In this document: piece after piece, positions 28,775 through 37,174 of the stretch
Layout: each line of letters opens with the position of its first letter
How positions within the stretch are numbered: position 1 is the stretch's first letter
From: an uncultured Alloprevotella sp.
GTDB taxonomy: Bacteria > Bacteroidota > Bacteroidia > Bacteroidales > Bacteroidaceae
NCBI GenBank assembly: GCA_944320745.1
Contig: CALUIN010000036.1
Coordinates: forward strand, 1-64,000
Length of the DNA stretch: 64,000 nt
Direction of reading: 5' to 3'
Program-made: the position numbers and the translations under genes
The notes under the pieces: model-generated
Told to the model about the DNA's origin: nothing
Databases searched by the model: none
What the model saw: the letters and a program-made list of their open reading frames with translations, nothing else

Positions 28775-31126
28775 TTATTCCTCACGTAAGAATTTATCCA
28801 TCGCGAGGGCCGCGCGCTTACCGTCGCCCATGGCGAGGATGACCGTGGCTCCACCACGGACGATGTCGCCACCTGCGTAGATAAATGGTATGGACGACTT
28901 CATGCTGTCGTCAACGACAATCGTGCCGCGGGAGCTGATGTCCAGTCCGTTGACAGAATGCGGGACAATCGGGTTGGGCGAAACGCCGATGCTCACGACG
29001 ACCATGTCGGCATTAATCGTTTCCGTTGCCCCTTCGATGGGGACAGGACGTCTGCGGCCGCTTGCGTCCGGTTCGCCCAGTTCCATTTTCTGTAGTACGA
29101 TTTGCTGGACGTGCCCTTTTTCGTCCGCGATGTACCGGAGCGGATTGTGCAACGTGAGAAAGCGCACGCCCTCTTCTTTGGCGTGGTGGATTTCCTCAAT
29201 GCGGGCAGGCATTTCTTCTTCCGAGCGGCGGTAAACAATGGTCGCTGTTTCGGCACCCAGGCGCAGTGCTGTTCTGACGGCGTCCATTGCCGTGTTTCCG
29301 CCGCCGACCACAACCACGTGCTTGCCGTGTGGCGCAGGCGTGTCGCTGTCGGGATTCGACGCATCCATCAGATTGACGCGGGTCAGGTACTCATTGCTTG
29401 ACAGAATGTTGATGGAGTTTTCTCCGGGTATGCCCATAAACCTGGGCAGTCCGGCGCCGGAGGCAACAAAGACTCCTTCGAATCCTTCGGCTTTTAGTTG
29501 CGCTATGCTGATGGTTTTACCTACGATGCAGTCCTTTACAAAGTGGACGCCGCTGCATTTCAGGTTTTCAATCTCAAAATCCACGATGCTGTTGGGCAAG
29601 CGGAACTCCGGGATGCCGTACTTTAATACGCCGCCGATTTCGTGTAGCGCTTCGAAGACGGTAACATCGTATCCGCGCTGTGTCATCTCGCCTGCAAACG
29701 AAAGTCCGGCAGGACCAGAACCCACAACGGCCACCTTCCGGTTCAACTTCTCGCGGGGCACAATCGGTCGGGGCGTGGCGTTTTCCCTTTCAAAGTCGGC
29801 TGCGAAGCGTTCCAAGTAACCGATAGCTACCGGTTTGCTGCCCATCTTGTGGTGGATGCAGCGGCTTTCACACTGTTTCTCTTGAGGACAGACGCGGCCG
29901 CAGACTGCCGGCAGTGTGCTCGTTTCCTTAATGGTGTGGGCTGCTTGTATGAATTCGCCTTTTTCGATGTGTTTCACGAACCGGGGGATGTCGATGCCTA
30001 CGGGGCAGCCTTCCACGCATCCCGGGTTGGCGCAGTCAAGGCAGCGGCGGGCTTCCTGCTGCGCCACTTCGGCGCTCAGGCCGAGGTTCACTTCCTGACG
30101 CAGCTGGCGGGCGCGCACGGCTGCCGGCACTTCCGGCATGACGCACCTTTCTATGGCCAGTCTTTCCTTGGGCTTCATTTCGCGGCGCAGGGCTTGACGC
30201 CATGCAGCGTTGCGCGAGGCATCTTCGCCTGCAACAGCTTCCGGGGCTGCCGCGGATGCTGATTCTTCTGCTTTTTGCCCGGCGTTTTCGCCGGGAATGA
30301 TGTCGGCGTGCGGGTGAGTTGCGGCGTAGCGTTCCTCGTCGCGGAATGCGCCCATGCGCTGCAGCATTTCGTCGAAGTCTACCTCGTGGCCGTCAAACTC
30401 GGGGCCGTCTACGCAGACGAATTTCGTCTGGCCGCCCACCGTCACGCGGCAGGCGCCGCACATGCCTGTGCCGTCCACCATGATGGTGTTCAGAGAAACG
30501 TCCGTCGGGATGTCGTATTGCTTGGTAAGCAGGCAGACGAATTTCATCATAATAGCCGGGCCAATGGCAAAGCATTTGTCGACCTTTTCCCTCTTCAAAA
30601 CGGCTTCAATACCGTTAGTCACAAGCCCCGTTGTGCCGTATGATCCGTCGTCCGTCATGATTATCACTTCGTCCGAACTGTCGCGCATTTCTTTTTCCAG
30701 GATGATCAGTTCCTTGCTCCGTCCGGCCAAGATGGAGATGACGCGGTTGCCTGCGGCTTTCAGTGCCTGCACAATGGGCAGCATCGGCGCGATGCCGACA
30801 CCGCCTCCAGCGCAGACTACTGTGCCGAACTTTTCAATATGCGTGGCTTTGCCCAATGGGCCGACTACATCCGTGATGTAATCACCTTTGTTGAGGGAAC
30901 AGAGTTTGTGGGAGGAAAATCCCGTTTCCTGAACAACCAGTGTGATGGTGCCTTTAGCTGTGTCGGCTTCAGTGATGGTGAGGGGGATGCGTTCCCCGTG
31001 TTCGCCTACGCGGACAATGACAAAGTGGCCGGCTTTGCGGGCACGTGCGATGAGGGGTGCCTCTACAACCAGCTTGAATACTTTCTCGGAAAACTGTTCT
31101 TTATGGATAATTCTGTTCATGCCCAT
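28775..31126 (-). CDS. Fused ferredoxin-NADP reductase subunit / NADPH glutamate-synthase-like flavoprotein
   Basis: The product is 783 residues in two parts. Residues 1-270 or so resemble the FAD/NAD-binding, [2Fe-2S] subunit of DHODB/NfnA/SudB type (CAGGGVGIAPMLPI, then the cluster Cys region GMCGACRVTV and a later C). Residues about 310-783 resemble the GltD/NfnB/SudA subunit: C-L-D-C-A-N-P-G-C cluster motif, VGSGPAGLSFAGEM and GGGNTAMDAVRTALRLG dinucleotide sites. Such pairs act as electron-bifurcating or NADPH:ferredoxin oxidoreductases; the fused form is common in Bacteroidales. ATG at 31120 is an alternative start. Confidence 0.88.
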   Translation of the reverse strand: MGMNRIIHKEQFSEKVFKLVVEAPLIARARKAGHFVIVRVGEHGERIPLTITEADTAKGTITLVVQETGFSSHKLCSLNKGDYITDVVGPLGKATHIEKFGTVVCAGGGVGIAPMLPIVQALKAAGNRVISILAGRSKELIILEKEMRDSSDEVIIMTDDGSYGTTGLVTNGIEAVLKREKVDKCFAIGPAIMMKFVCLLTKQYDIPTDVSLNTIMVDGTGMCGACRVTVGGQTKFVCVDGPEFDGHEVDFDEMLQRMGAFRDEERYAATHPHADIIPGENAGQKAEESASAAAPEAVAGEDASRNAAWRQALRREMKPKERLAIERCVMPEVPAAVRARQLRQEVNLGLSAEVAQQEARRCLDCANPGCVEGCPVGIDIPRFVKHIEKGEFIQAAHTIKETSTLPAVCGRVCPQEKQCESRCIHHKMGSKPVAIGYLERFAADFERENATPRPIVPREKLNRKVAVVGSGPAGLSFAGEMTQRGYDVTVFEALHEIGGVLKYGIPEFRLPNSIVDFEIENLKCSGVHFVKDCIVGKTISIAQLKAEGFEGVFVASGAGLPRFMGIPGENSINILSSNEYLTRVNLMDASNPDSDTPAPHGKHVVVVGGGNTAMDAVRTALRLGAETATIVYRRSEEEMPARIEEIHHAKEEGVRFLTLHNPLRYIADEKGHVQQIVLQKMELGEPDASGRRRPVPIEGATETINADMVVVSIGVSPNPIVPHSVNGLDISSRGTIVVDDSMKSSIPFIYAGGDIVRGGATVILAMGDGKRAALAMDKFLREE

Positions 31127-31142
31127 GAGTTTTTCTCTGCGG

Positions 31143-31150
31143 CAAAGGTA
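31143..31150 (-). promoter_or_regulatory. -7 element upstream of the fused flavoprotein gene
   Basis: The minus strand reads TACCTTTG 16 bases before the ATG at 31126; the -33 region is TTTTCC rather than TTG. Confidence 0.5.
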
Positions 31151-31252
31151 GGCATAAAACGCCGAACGGAAAAGTAAACTTTGCAGAATGGTACACGGTC
31201 CCGGTGAAAAGGCGCCGGTCCAGGCACGCGGACGGGCAGCCTTATTCCTGTC

Positions 31253-31286
31253 TTAACGAACGCCTAATGTTGCGTTTATTCGTTAA
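31253..31286. repeat. Inverted repeat in the leader of the Arg/Pro/Gly repeat protein gene
   Basis: TTAACGAA (31253-31260) and TTCGTTAA (31279-31286) form a perfect eight-base dyad, extended by CGC/GCG. It lies 39-72 bases upstream of the -7 element at 31325. It is a candidate operator for a dimeric regulator. Confidence 0.55.
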
Positions 31287-31324
31287 AATCCGCGCCTATG
31301 TGACGCGGGTTCAGGATAATTTCC

Positions 31325-31332
31325 TATTTTTG
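31325..31332 (+). promoter_or_regulatory. -7 element upstream of the Arg/Pro/Gly repeat protein gene
   Basis: TATTTTTG matches TAnnTTTG, about 95 bases before the ATG at 31427. There is no clear -33 TTG. Confidence 0.5.
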
Positions 31333-31426
31333 TCACATGGAGGGTGCCGGCAGACACGCACGCCCCTTAAGTGAAAGTTCGTTTTAAGTAGAACGCGCAG
31401 TTAGTCCTGCGTAAAAAGACATTGCT

Positions 31427-32431
31427 ATGAAGCGTTATGTGTTTATCCTGTTGGCAGCGCTGTTGTCCGTCACGGTGGGGCGGGCCATGGACTACGAGGA
31501 AGCGCGGCAGCGTGCCTGGTTCCTGACGGATAAGATGGCCTATGAGCTGAATCTGACCCCCGAACAGTATGACCGGGCTTATGAGGTCAACCTCAACTAT
31601 TTGATGAGCATCAGAACTGCGTCGGACTGCTACGGCAGTTATTGGGACTACCGTGATGCGGATCTGCGCTTCATCTTGTTTGATTGGCAATACGCATTGT
31701 ATAAAACCATCGACTATTTCTTCAGACCCATTCGCTGGTATCAGAGTCGTTGGTACTTCCCGATTTTCCACCGTTATCGGCAAGGTTACTATTTCTTCTC
31801 GCGCCCAACGATTTATGTGACCTATCGGGGAGGAAATTGGCGTCATCGTCATCATCGCGATCCGAGTCCGTACATGCACATGCGTTTCCGTCCCGGGGGA
31901 GGAATGCGCGACCGCTACAATCATTCCGGCCGTCCGGGCTATCGCCCCGGCTTACCGGCTCCGGGTCCGCGTCCTGGCGGTCAACGTCCCGGCGGTGAGC
32001 GACCTGGCAATGCCCGCCCCGGCCAGCGTCCGGGCGGTGAACGGCCGAGTCAGCGTCCAGGTAACCAGCGTCCAGGTAACCAGCGTCCAGGTAACCAGCG
32101 CCCCGGCAACCAACGCCCGAGCCAACGTCCAGGCAATGTTCGCCCAGGCCAGCGCCCCGGCAACCAACGCCCGAGCCAACGTCCAGGCAATGTTCGCCCA
32201 GACCAGCGCCCCGACAATCAACGCCCGAGCCAACGTCCAGGCAATGTTCGCCCAGGCCAGCGCCCGGGTGGTCAGCGTCCGATCCAGCGCCCGAACCGCC
32301 AACCGCAGCGGCAAAGACCGCAGCACGGGCAGGTTAACCGCCAGCGCCCGTCGCGCAATTTCCACTTTGCGGGCCAGTCCCGTCAGCAGCGCTCCGCGTC
32401 CCGACCGGCCCAGCGGAGCCATCGGCGTTGA
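31427..32431 (+). CDS. Secreted protein with Arg/Pro/Gly repeat tail
   Basis: The product is 334 residues with a Sec signal (MKRYVFILLAALLSVTVGRA). Residues 21-85 are a helical Glu/Arg/Tyr-rich domain (YEEARQRAWFLTDKMAYELN, LTPEQYDRAYEVNLNYL) resembling small periplasmic Spy/CpxP-like helices only in general character. An aromatic His/Arg-rich linker follows, then about 170 residues of R-P-G-N-Q/V-R-P-G/S-Q repeats with almost no acidic residues. The very basic tail should bind polyanions such as LPS, DNA or capsule, but that is inference. The repeats are encoded by a minisatellite at 32054-32262. It is a single-gene unit. Confidence 0.75.
   Translation: MKRYVFILLAALLSVTVGRAMDYEEARQRAWFLTDKMAYELNLTPEQYDRAYEVNLNYLMSIRTASDCYGSYWDYRDADLRFILFDWQYALYKTIDYFFRPIRWYQSRWYFPIFHRYRQGYYFFSRPTIYVTYRGGNWRHRHHRDPSPYMHMRFRPGGGMRDRYNHSGRPGYRPGLPAPGPRPGGQRPGGERPGNARPGQRPGGERPSQRPGNQRPGNQRPGNQRPGNQRPSQRPGNVRPGQRPGNQRPSQRPGNVRPDQRPDNQRPSQRPGNVRPGQRPGGQRPIQRPNRQPQRQRPQHGQVNRQRPSRNFHFAGQSRQQRSASRPAQRSHRR
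32054..32262 (+). repeat. Coding minisatellite (15-bp and 54-bp units)
   Basis: Three 15-base units (CGTCCAGGTAACCAG) at 32054-32098 are followed by three near-identical 54-base units starting at 32101, 32155 and 32209. Both unit sizes are multiples of three, so copy-number change alters the Arg/Pro/Gly tail without breaking the frame. Confidence 0.9.
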
Positions 32432-32509
32432 TTGTTGGGCTTCAGGCGGACAACGGAGCACGGACATAAGAAAATGATGCGGGGCGCGTCCCTCTCCGCT
32501 AAAAAACGC

Positions 32510-32517
32510 TATCTTTG
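32510..32517 (+). promoter_or_regulatory. -7 element upstream of the AICAR transformylase gene
   Basis: TATCTTTG, 63 bases before the ATG at 32581; no -33 TTG at proper spacing. Confidence 0.5.
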
Positions 32518-32580
32518 CAGGCACAAGTCCCGGGCACTATACCGACAAGTCCCGGACAGAATAAAAATATCAGAGGAATC

Positions 32581-33762
32581 ATGACAGAATTAACGTTAAA
32601 GTACGGGTGTAATCCCAACCAAGTGCCTGCGCGCATTTATATGGAGGAGGGACAGTTGCCCGTTACCGTATTGGGCGGACGCCCGGGCTACATCAATTTC
32701 CTGGATGCACTCAATGGCTGGCAGTTGGTGCGGGAGCTGAAGGCGGCTACGGGGGTGCCCGCTGCAACTTCGTTCAAGCACGTGTCGCCTGCGGGAGCGG
32801 CCATCGGCCTGCCCTTGGACGACGTGATGCGTAAGATTTATTTTGTGGACGATATAACCGAACCCCTCACACCGATTGCGTCGGCTTATGCGCGGGCACG
32901 CGGCGCAGACCGCATGTCCTCTTACGGTGATTTCGTTGCACTGTCCGATCCGTGCGACTTGGCCACCGCTCTCCTGATCAAGCGCGAGGTGAGCGATGGA
33001 ATCATCGCTCCGGGTTATACGCCCGAGGCGCTCGAGATCCTGAAGAGCAAGCGGAAGGGTACTTATAACATTCTGCAAATAGATCCGGACTACGTCCCGG
33101 CCAAGATAGAGCACAAGCAAGTGTTCGGCATTACCTTCGAGCAGGGGCGCAATGAGGTAAACCTTGCCGACGCTGCCCTTTACGAGGAGCGCCCGACGGC
33201 GAACAAGGAGATACCGGCCGAAGCCATGCGCGACCTGATCGTGTCGCTCATTACGCTGAAATATACCCAGAGCAATTCGGTCTGCTATGTCAAGGACGGA
33301 CAGGCCATAGGCATTGGCGCCGGTCAGCAGAGCCGCATTCACTGCACGCGTCTGGCAGGCGACAAGGCGGACCATTGGTGGCTCCGTCAGCACCCGCAGG
33401 TGTTGCAGTTGCCGTGGAAGCCGGGCATACGCCGCGCCGACCGCGACAACACGATCGACGTATATTTGACCGATGATGCCGATGACGTATTGGCCGATGG
33501 CGCATGGCAGCAGTTCTTCACCGAACGCCCGCAGCCGCTGAGCCGCGAACAGCGTCGCGAGTGGATTGCCCAGGCTACCGGGGTCAGCTTGGGGTCGGAT
33601 GCTTTCTTCCCCTTTGGCGACAACATCGAAAGAGCCCACAGGAGTGGTGTATGCTACATTGCGCAACCCGGTGGCAGTGTGCGCGACGATCATGTCATCG
33701 CCACGTGCGATCGCTACGGCATCGCGATGGCCTTTACCCATACCCGTTTGTTCCACCATTAA
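32581..33762 (+). CDS. Stand-alone AICAR transformylase
   Basis: The start at 32581 (MTELTLKYGCNPNQVPARIY) gives 393 residues. The sequence matches the AICARFT half of PurH: KYGCNPNQ, ATSFKHVSPAGAAIG with the catalytic Lys-His, YTQSNSVCYVKDGQAIGIGAGQQSR and SDAFFPFGDN. It formylates AICAR with 10-formyl-THF in purine synthesis. The N-terminal IMP cyclohydrolase domain of bifunctional PurH is absent by design, not truncation, because the start and length match stand-alone family members. A full-length purH is expected elsewhere in the genome. Confidence 0.88.
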   Translation: MTELTLKYGCNPNQVPARIYMEEGQLPVTVLGGRPGYINFLDALNGWQLVRELKAATGVPAATSFKHVSPAGAAIGLPLDDVMRKIYFVDDITEPLTPIASAYARARGADRMSSYGDFVALSDPCDLATALLIKREVSDGIIAPGYTPEALEILKSKRKGTYNILQIDPDYVPAKIEHKQVFGITFEQGRNEVNLADAALYEERPTANKEIPAEAMRDLIVSLITLKYTQSNSVCYVKDGQAIGIGAGQQSRIHCTRLAGDKADHWWLRQHPQVLQLPWKPGIRRADRDNTIDVYLTDDADDVLADGAWQQFFTERPQPLSREQRREWIAQATGVSLGSDAFFPFGDNIERAHRSGVCYIAQPGGSVRDDHVIATCDRYGIAMAFTHTRLFHH

Positions 33763-33778
33763 TTCTATTGGATTTGCC

Positions 33779-33991
33779 ATGCGGCCAGTCGCAGACGAAG
33801 AAATAACACAGGCCATTCTGGGCGGTATCAAGTTCAAGGGGGCGGCGAAGGGAGCATCGCCCAAGAAGGATAAAATCCAGACCAAAGCCCGCAAGAAACA
33901 GTATATCACCGGCAGTCACGGCAGTGCCTCGGCCAAGAAGAAGGCAGAGATTCGCGCCCGGCGCGCCGCCCGGGGCAAAAAGAAAGGATGA
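33779..33991 (+). CDS. Small Lys/Arg-rich hypothetical protein
   Basis: A 70-residue frame starting MRPVADEEITQAILGGIKFK begins 16 bases after the AICAR transformylase stop. The N-terminal 20 residues are a possible amphipathic helix. The rest is strongly basic (KKDKIQTKARKKQYITG, then RARRAARGKKKG), as in nucleic-acid-binding or ribosome-associated small proteins. The codon pattern and tight spacing suggest a real gene co-transcribed with its neighbour. I do not recognise the family. Confidence 0.6.
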   Translation: MRPVADEEITQAILGGIKFKGAAKGASPKKDKIQTKARKKQYITGSHGSASAKKKAEIRARRAARGKKKG

Positions 33992-34109
33992 CAGGCCCTG
34001 CGATTATCTTCGGACGATTTGCCTTTGAAGAATGTCCTGTGCGAGGCGGCAGGTTATGGCCTGCGGTGCTACTTCCCGCGGGTGAAAACGATAGGCAGAA
34101 ATAACTTTT

Positions 34110-34153
34110 AACCGGAATAGGGACGCCGACAACGCGCCCTATCCCGGTTTTTT
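34110..34153 (+). terminator. Rho-independent terminator after the small basic protein gene
   Basis: AACCGGAATAGGG pairs with CCCTATCCCGGTT (one bulge), followed directly by a T run (GGTTTTTTCT). Confidence 0.88.
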
Positions 34154-34332
34154 CTGTCCCTATTCCCGTAAGTCGGGGGCTTATTCCAGTGCACGGGAGA
34201 CCACGCCGCCGATGTCGGACGGCGGTTGCAGACGGAGCGATGCCGGAAATGATTGGCCGACCAATTGGGCAAATTCGTCGATTTGGACATAAATTTCCTG
34301 CAATGGGCTGTGTCGGAACGCGCGGAAGCGCT

Positions 34333-34340
34333 TATCTTTG
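34333..34340 (+). promoter_or_regulatory. -7 element upstream of the LytS/LytTR pair
   Basis: TATCTTTG, about 108 bases before the kinase ATG; the -33 region is not canonical. Confidence 0.5.
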
Positions 34341-34448
34341 CTCAGCGAGCGGCGGACGGTTGTTGCCGCGCGGAAAAGAAAGCGCAGCCAGGCCGCAGCT
34401 CCGTACAGGACAGTCCGAATAATTGTACAATAACGGTTATACAAAAGA

Positions 34449-35534
34449 ATGACAAGGCGGTTCGACATCATCAGCAGCAGGTCCGGCGCGCTGAAGCGCG
34501 CCGAATGGGTGCTCCATGTCCTGATATGGGCCTATGTATTTGCTTCTCCGCTCTTCTTTCGCCGCAGGGGCGAGGAAATAAACTGGTTGGCCTACGGCCC
34601 CCGGCTCTATTTTCCGCTGGCCTCATGTGTGGTCTTTTATGTTAATTTTCTCGTACTGGTGCCCCGGCTTTTTGTCCGCCGGCGTTATGGCACTTTTGTT
34701 TTGCTCAACCTGCTGCTCCTCGTCGCTGCGGTAGCCAGTTTTGCGCCCTACGCGGGGCTGTTTCCGCCTCCCGAGCATTTCCATCCCCGTCGGATGCCGC
34801 GCGGACCGCGGCCGCAATGGCTCTTCTGGGTCATGGCCGGGCGCAATTTCGTTTCGCTGGCCTTTGTGGCCTTCGTGGCCGCGGCCGTGCGCCTCAGTAT
34901 GCTGTGGCGAAGCGCTGAGGACGCGCGCCGCGAGGCCGAGCTCGGGAGAAGCGAGGCTGAGCTGAAGAACCTGAAAAACCAGCTTAATCCGCATTTCCTG
35001 CTGAACACGTTGAACAACATTTATGCGCTCACCGCGCTCGACCCCGAGGCTGCGGGGCGCGCCGTGCTGGAGCTGGGCCGGTTGCTCCGCTACGTGCTCT
35101 ATGAGGACCAAAAAGGCTTGGTCCCGTTGCGGCGCGAGGCGGAGTTCCTGCGGACCTACGTGGAACTCATGCGCATACGTCTGCCAAAGCATGTGGAGAC
35201 GACGGTTGACTTTGACATCCCGGAAGACAAGGACGAGCCGATGGTGGCGCCGCTGATATTCATTTCGCTGGTAGAGAATGCGTTCAAGCATGGCGTAAGT
35301 CCCACGCAGCCCAGTTTTGTCCGCATAACCCTGCGCGCGGACAGCCGGCAAGTGTACTTCCTGTGCCGTAACAGCAACTTCCCCAAGTCCGACGGCGACC
35401 ACAGTCCGCGGGGAATAGGCCTGCGCCAGGTGTCGGGGCGGCTGGAACTGGCCTATCCGGGCCGTCACATGTGGCACTACGGACTGGCTGACGACGGGCA
35501 GTCCTACTATTCGGAAATCACGATCAAGATATAA
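34449..35534 (+). CDS. LytS-family sensor histidine kinase
   Basis: The product is 361 residues. Four membrane helices are visible (about 21-37, 53-72, 82-104, 124-148) without a large periplasmic domain. A short coiled coil leads into the His_kinase domain, with phospho-acceptor His182 in N-Q-L-N-P-H-F-L-L-N-T-L-N-N. The C-terminal ATPase has SLVENAFKHGV (N-box) and RGIGLRQVSGRL (G-box). It should phosphorylate the LytTR regulator encoded nine bases downstream. The signal is unknown; the lack of an extracytoplasmic domain suggests membrane-state sensing. Confidence 0.93.
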   Translation: MTRRFDIISSRSGALKRAEWVLHVLIWAYVFASPLFFRRRGEEINWLAYGPRLYFPLASCVVFYVNFLVLVPRLFVRRRYGTFVLLNLLLLVAAVASFAPYAGLFPPPEHFHPRRMPRGPRPQWLFWVMAGRNFVSLAFVAFVAAAVRLSMLWRSAEDARREAELGRSEAELKNLKNQLNPHFLLNTLNNIYALTALDPEAAGRAVLELGRLLRYVLYEDQKGLVPLRREAEFLRTYVELMRIRLPKHVETTVDFDIPEDKDEPMVAPLIFISLVENAFKHGVSPTQPSFVRITLRADSRQVYFLCRNSNFPKSDGDHSPRGIGLRQVSGRLELAYPGRHMWHYGLADDGQSYYSEITIKI

Positions 35535-35543
35535 CCGCTTAGC

Positions 35544-36296
35544 ATGAGTAAGAAAATGACGAAGTCACTGCTTTCCTGCGCCATAATCGACGACGAGCCG
35601 CTGGCCGTCAAACTGCTGGAGACTTATGTGGAACGTACGCCTTTCCTGCAGTTGTGCGGCACGTATTCCAGCGCCGTGGCGGCAGTCGGCGAACTTAGGG
35701 AGAATCCCGTGGACCTGCTTTTCTTGGATATCCAGATGCCGGACTTGGACGGGCTGGAGTTCGCCCGTATGCTCAACTCGGAGACGCGGGTGGTTTTTAC
35801 GACGGCTTTCAGCCAGTATGCAGTAGAGGGATTCCGCGTGCAGGCGCTGGACTATCTGCTGAAACCGGTGAGCTATGCCGATTTCTTGGAGGCGGCCAAC
35901 CGCGCCAAGGACTGGTTCAGCCACGGCGAGGTCGCGGCTGAAACGGAAGGGGCGGCCGATGCCGAATCTTTCTTCGTCAAGAGCGATTACAGGCTGGTGC
36001 GCGTGCGGTTCGACGACATCCTTTATGTGGAAGGCCTGAAGGATTATGTCAAAATATGCCTTTCGGGCGGGCGTCGCTCCGTGCTGGCGCTGACTGCCAT
36101 GCGCACGGTCGAGAATTACCTGCCGACGGACAAATTTATGCGGGTGCACCGCTCGTTCATCGTGAACATGGAACGCGCCGAGGCCCTGGACCGCGGGCAG
36201 ATAGTTTTCGGGGAGAAGCGCATACCCGTGTCGGACAGCTACAAGGATGCCGTGCAAGCATACGTCAACGGGCGCCTGCTTCGCGGGCGCGACTGA
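35544..36296 (+). CDS. LytTR-family response regulator
   Basis: The product is 250 residues. The receiver domain has IIDDEPLAVKLLE, phospho-acceptor Asp62 in L-L-F-L-D-I-Q-M-P, Thr/Ala switch TTAFSQYAVEGF and Lys in YLLKPV. From about residue 145 a LytTR DNA-binding domain follows (DDILYVEGLKDYVKICL, FMRVHRSFIVNM, IPVSDSYKD). It forms a two-component system with the LytS-type kinase immediately upstream. The target genes are not evident; the next gene downstream, a DUF4468 protein, has its own -7 element. Confidence 0.94.
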   Translation: MSKKMTKSLLSCAIIDDEPLAVKLLETYVERTPFLQLCGTYSSAVAAVGELRENPVDLLFLDIQMPDLDGLEFARMLNSETRVVFTTAFSQYAVEGFRVQALDYLLKPVSYADFLEAANRAKDWFSHGEVAAETEGAADAESFFVKSDYRLVRVRFDDILYVEGLKDYVKICLSGGRRSVLALTAMRTVENYLPTDKFMRVHRSFIVNMERAEALDRGQIVFGEKRIPVSDSYKDAVQAYVNGRLLRGRD

Positions 36297-36387
36297 CTGC
36301 AGCCGCCCGGCGGCCTGTCCGGAAGGATGGTCTGCATTTTTTTGCCATTCTTTGAGTGGAGAGCTACGTGTTTCGGCGAAAAAAAAT

Positions 36388-36395
36388 TATCTTTG
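36388..36395 (+). promoter_or_regulatory. -7 element upstream of the DUF4468 gene
   Basis: TATCTTTG, 32 bases before the ATG at 36428, in an A-rich context. Confidence 0.55.
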
Positions 36396-36427
36396 CGGTC
36401 AAATCATTCTTATAACCCATCATTCGT

Positions 36428-37039
36428 ATGAAGCATTTTCTGTTGTTCATAGCATTGTTGCTGGCGTTGCCTCTTTCGGCCCAGCAGTCGGAGGACGAGA
36501 AATATCTGGCAGGCGCGGTCCCCGTGAACGAAGCGGGATTCGTGGAGTTCAAGAAAACTTACACGGTGAGAAACAAGTCCAAGGGCGAAATCTATCACAG
36601 CCTGAAGGAATACACGCAGCGGGAGATTGTCGAGGGCGAGAACCACTTGGAGCAGGCCCGCATCACCGAGGCGGACAGCGCGAACGGCGTGATCGCGGCC
36701 AGTATGGAGGAGTATCTGTATTTCAAGCGTAAGGCTTGGACCATGGATCGTGTCCGCTTTTATTATCAGCTGGTTTTTGAAGTGACGGACAGCACGTATA
36801 CGGTAACGATGCGCAATCTGCATTATTTGTATGATGACGTGCCAAGCCCGCAGGATTATCGCGCAGAGAATTGGATAACGGATGAGGAGGCTTTGAACAA
36901 GGCGGGCACAAAGCTGAACCGCGTAGCTGGAAAGTTCCGTCGCTTCACGATTGACCGCAAGGATGAGATTTTCCTCGGTGCCGCCCGCGCCGCCGGAGCT
37001 GTGCGTAAAGTGGTGCGCTACGTCGAGGAAGAGGAATGA
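36428..37039 (+). CDS. Secreted DUF4468 domain protein
   Basis: The product is 203 residues with a Sec signal (MKHFLLFIALLLALPLSAQ). The mature part fits the DUF4468 domain (TBP-like fold): VPVNEAGFVEFKKTYTV, a central YLYFKRKAWTMDRVRFYYQ strand pair and VTMRNLHYLYDD. Family members are periplasmic or cell-surface proteins of Bacteroidota with no established function. The C-terminus is a basic helix with an acidic end (VVRYVEEEE). It stands behind the two-component system but has its own -7 element. Confidence 0.85.
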   Translation: MKHFLLFIALLLALPLSAQQSEDEKYLAGAVPVNEAGFVEFKKTYTVRNKSKGEIYHSLKEYTQREIVEGENHLEQARITEADSANGVIAASMEEYLYFKRKAWTMDRVRFYYQLVFEVTDSTYTVTMRNLHYLYDDVPSPQDYRAENWITDEEALNKAGTKLNRVAGKFRRFTIDRKDEIFLGAARAAGAVRKVVRYVEEEE

Positions 37040-37096
37040 CAGACCGCAATCGCGGCGGCTTCCCGTAAAGGGGCGGTGGCCGTGGGGTAAAAAAGC

Positions 37097-37137
37097 AAGC
37101 GAGGGAATACCGCCTTCAGGCCGGAGTTCCCTCGCTT
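37097..37137. terminator. Hairpin between two convergent genes
   Basis: AAGCGAGGGAA (37097-37107) and TTCCCTCGCTT (37127-37137) form a perfect 11-base-pair stem. It lies between the DUF4468 gene (plus) and the 46-residue gene (minus). On the minus strand T-rich sequence follows, so it can end that transcript and perhaps both. Confidence 0.75.
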
Positions 37138-37174
37138 ATATATTATAGGAGTATATTCAAAGAATAAAAGCCTA

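Larger units (their letters stand above)
33992..34448. other. Intergenic region before the LytS-type kinase
   Basis: About 457 bases. It contains the terminator at 34110-34153 and the -7 element at 34333. Otherwise I see no gene; short frames here lack family character and ribosome start context. Confidence 0.5.
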
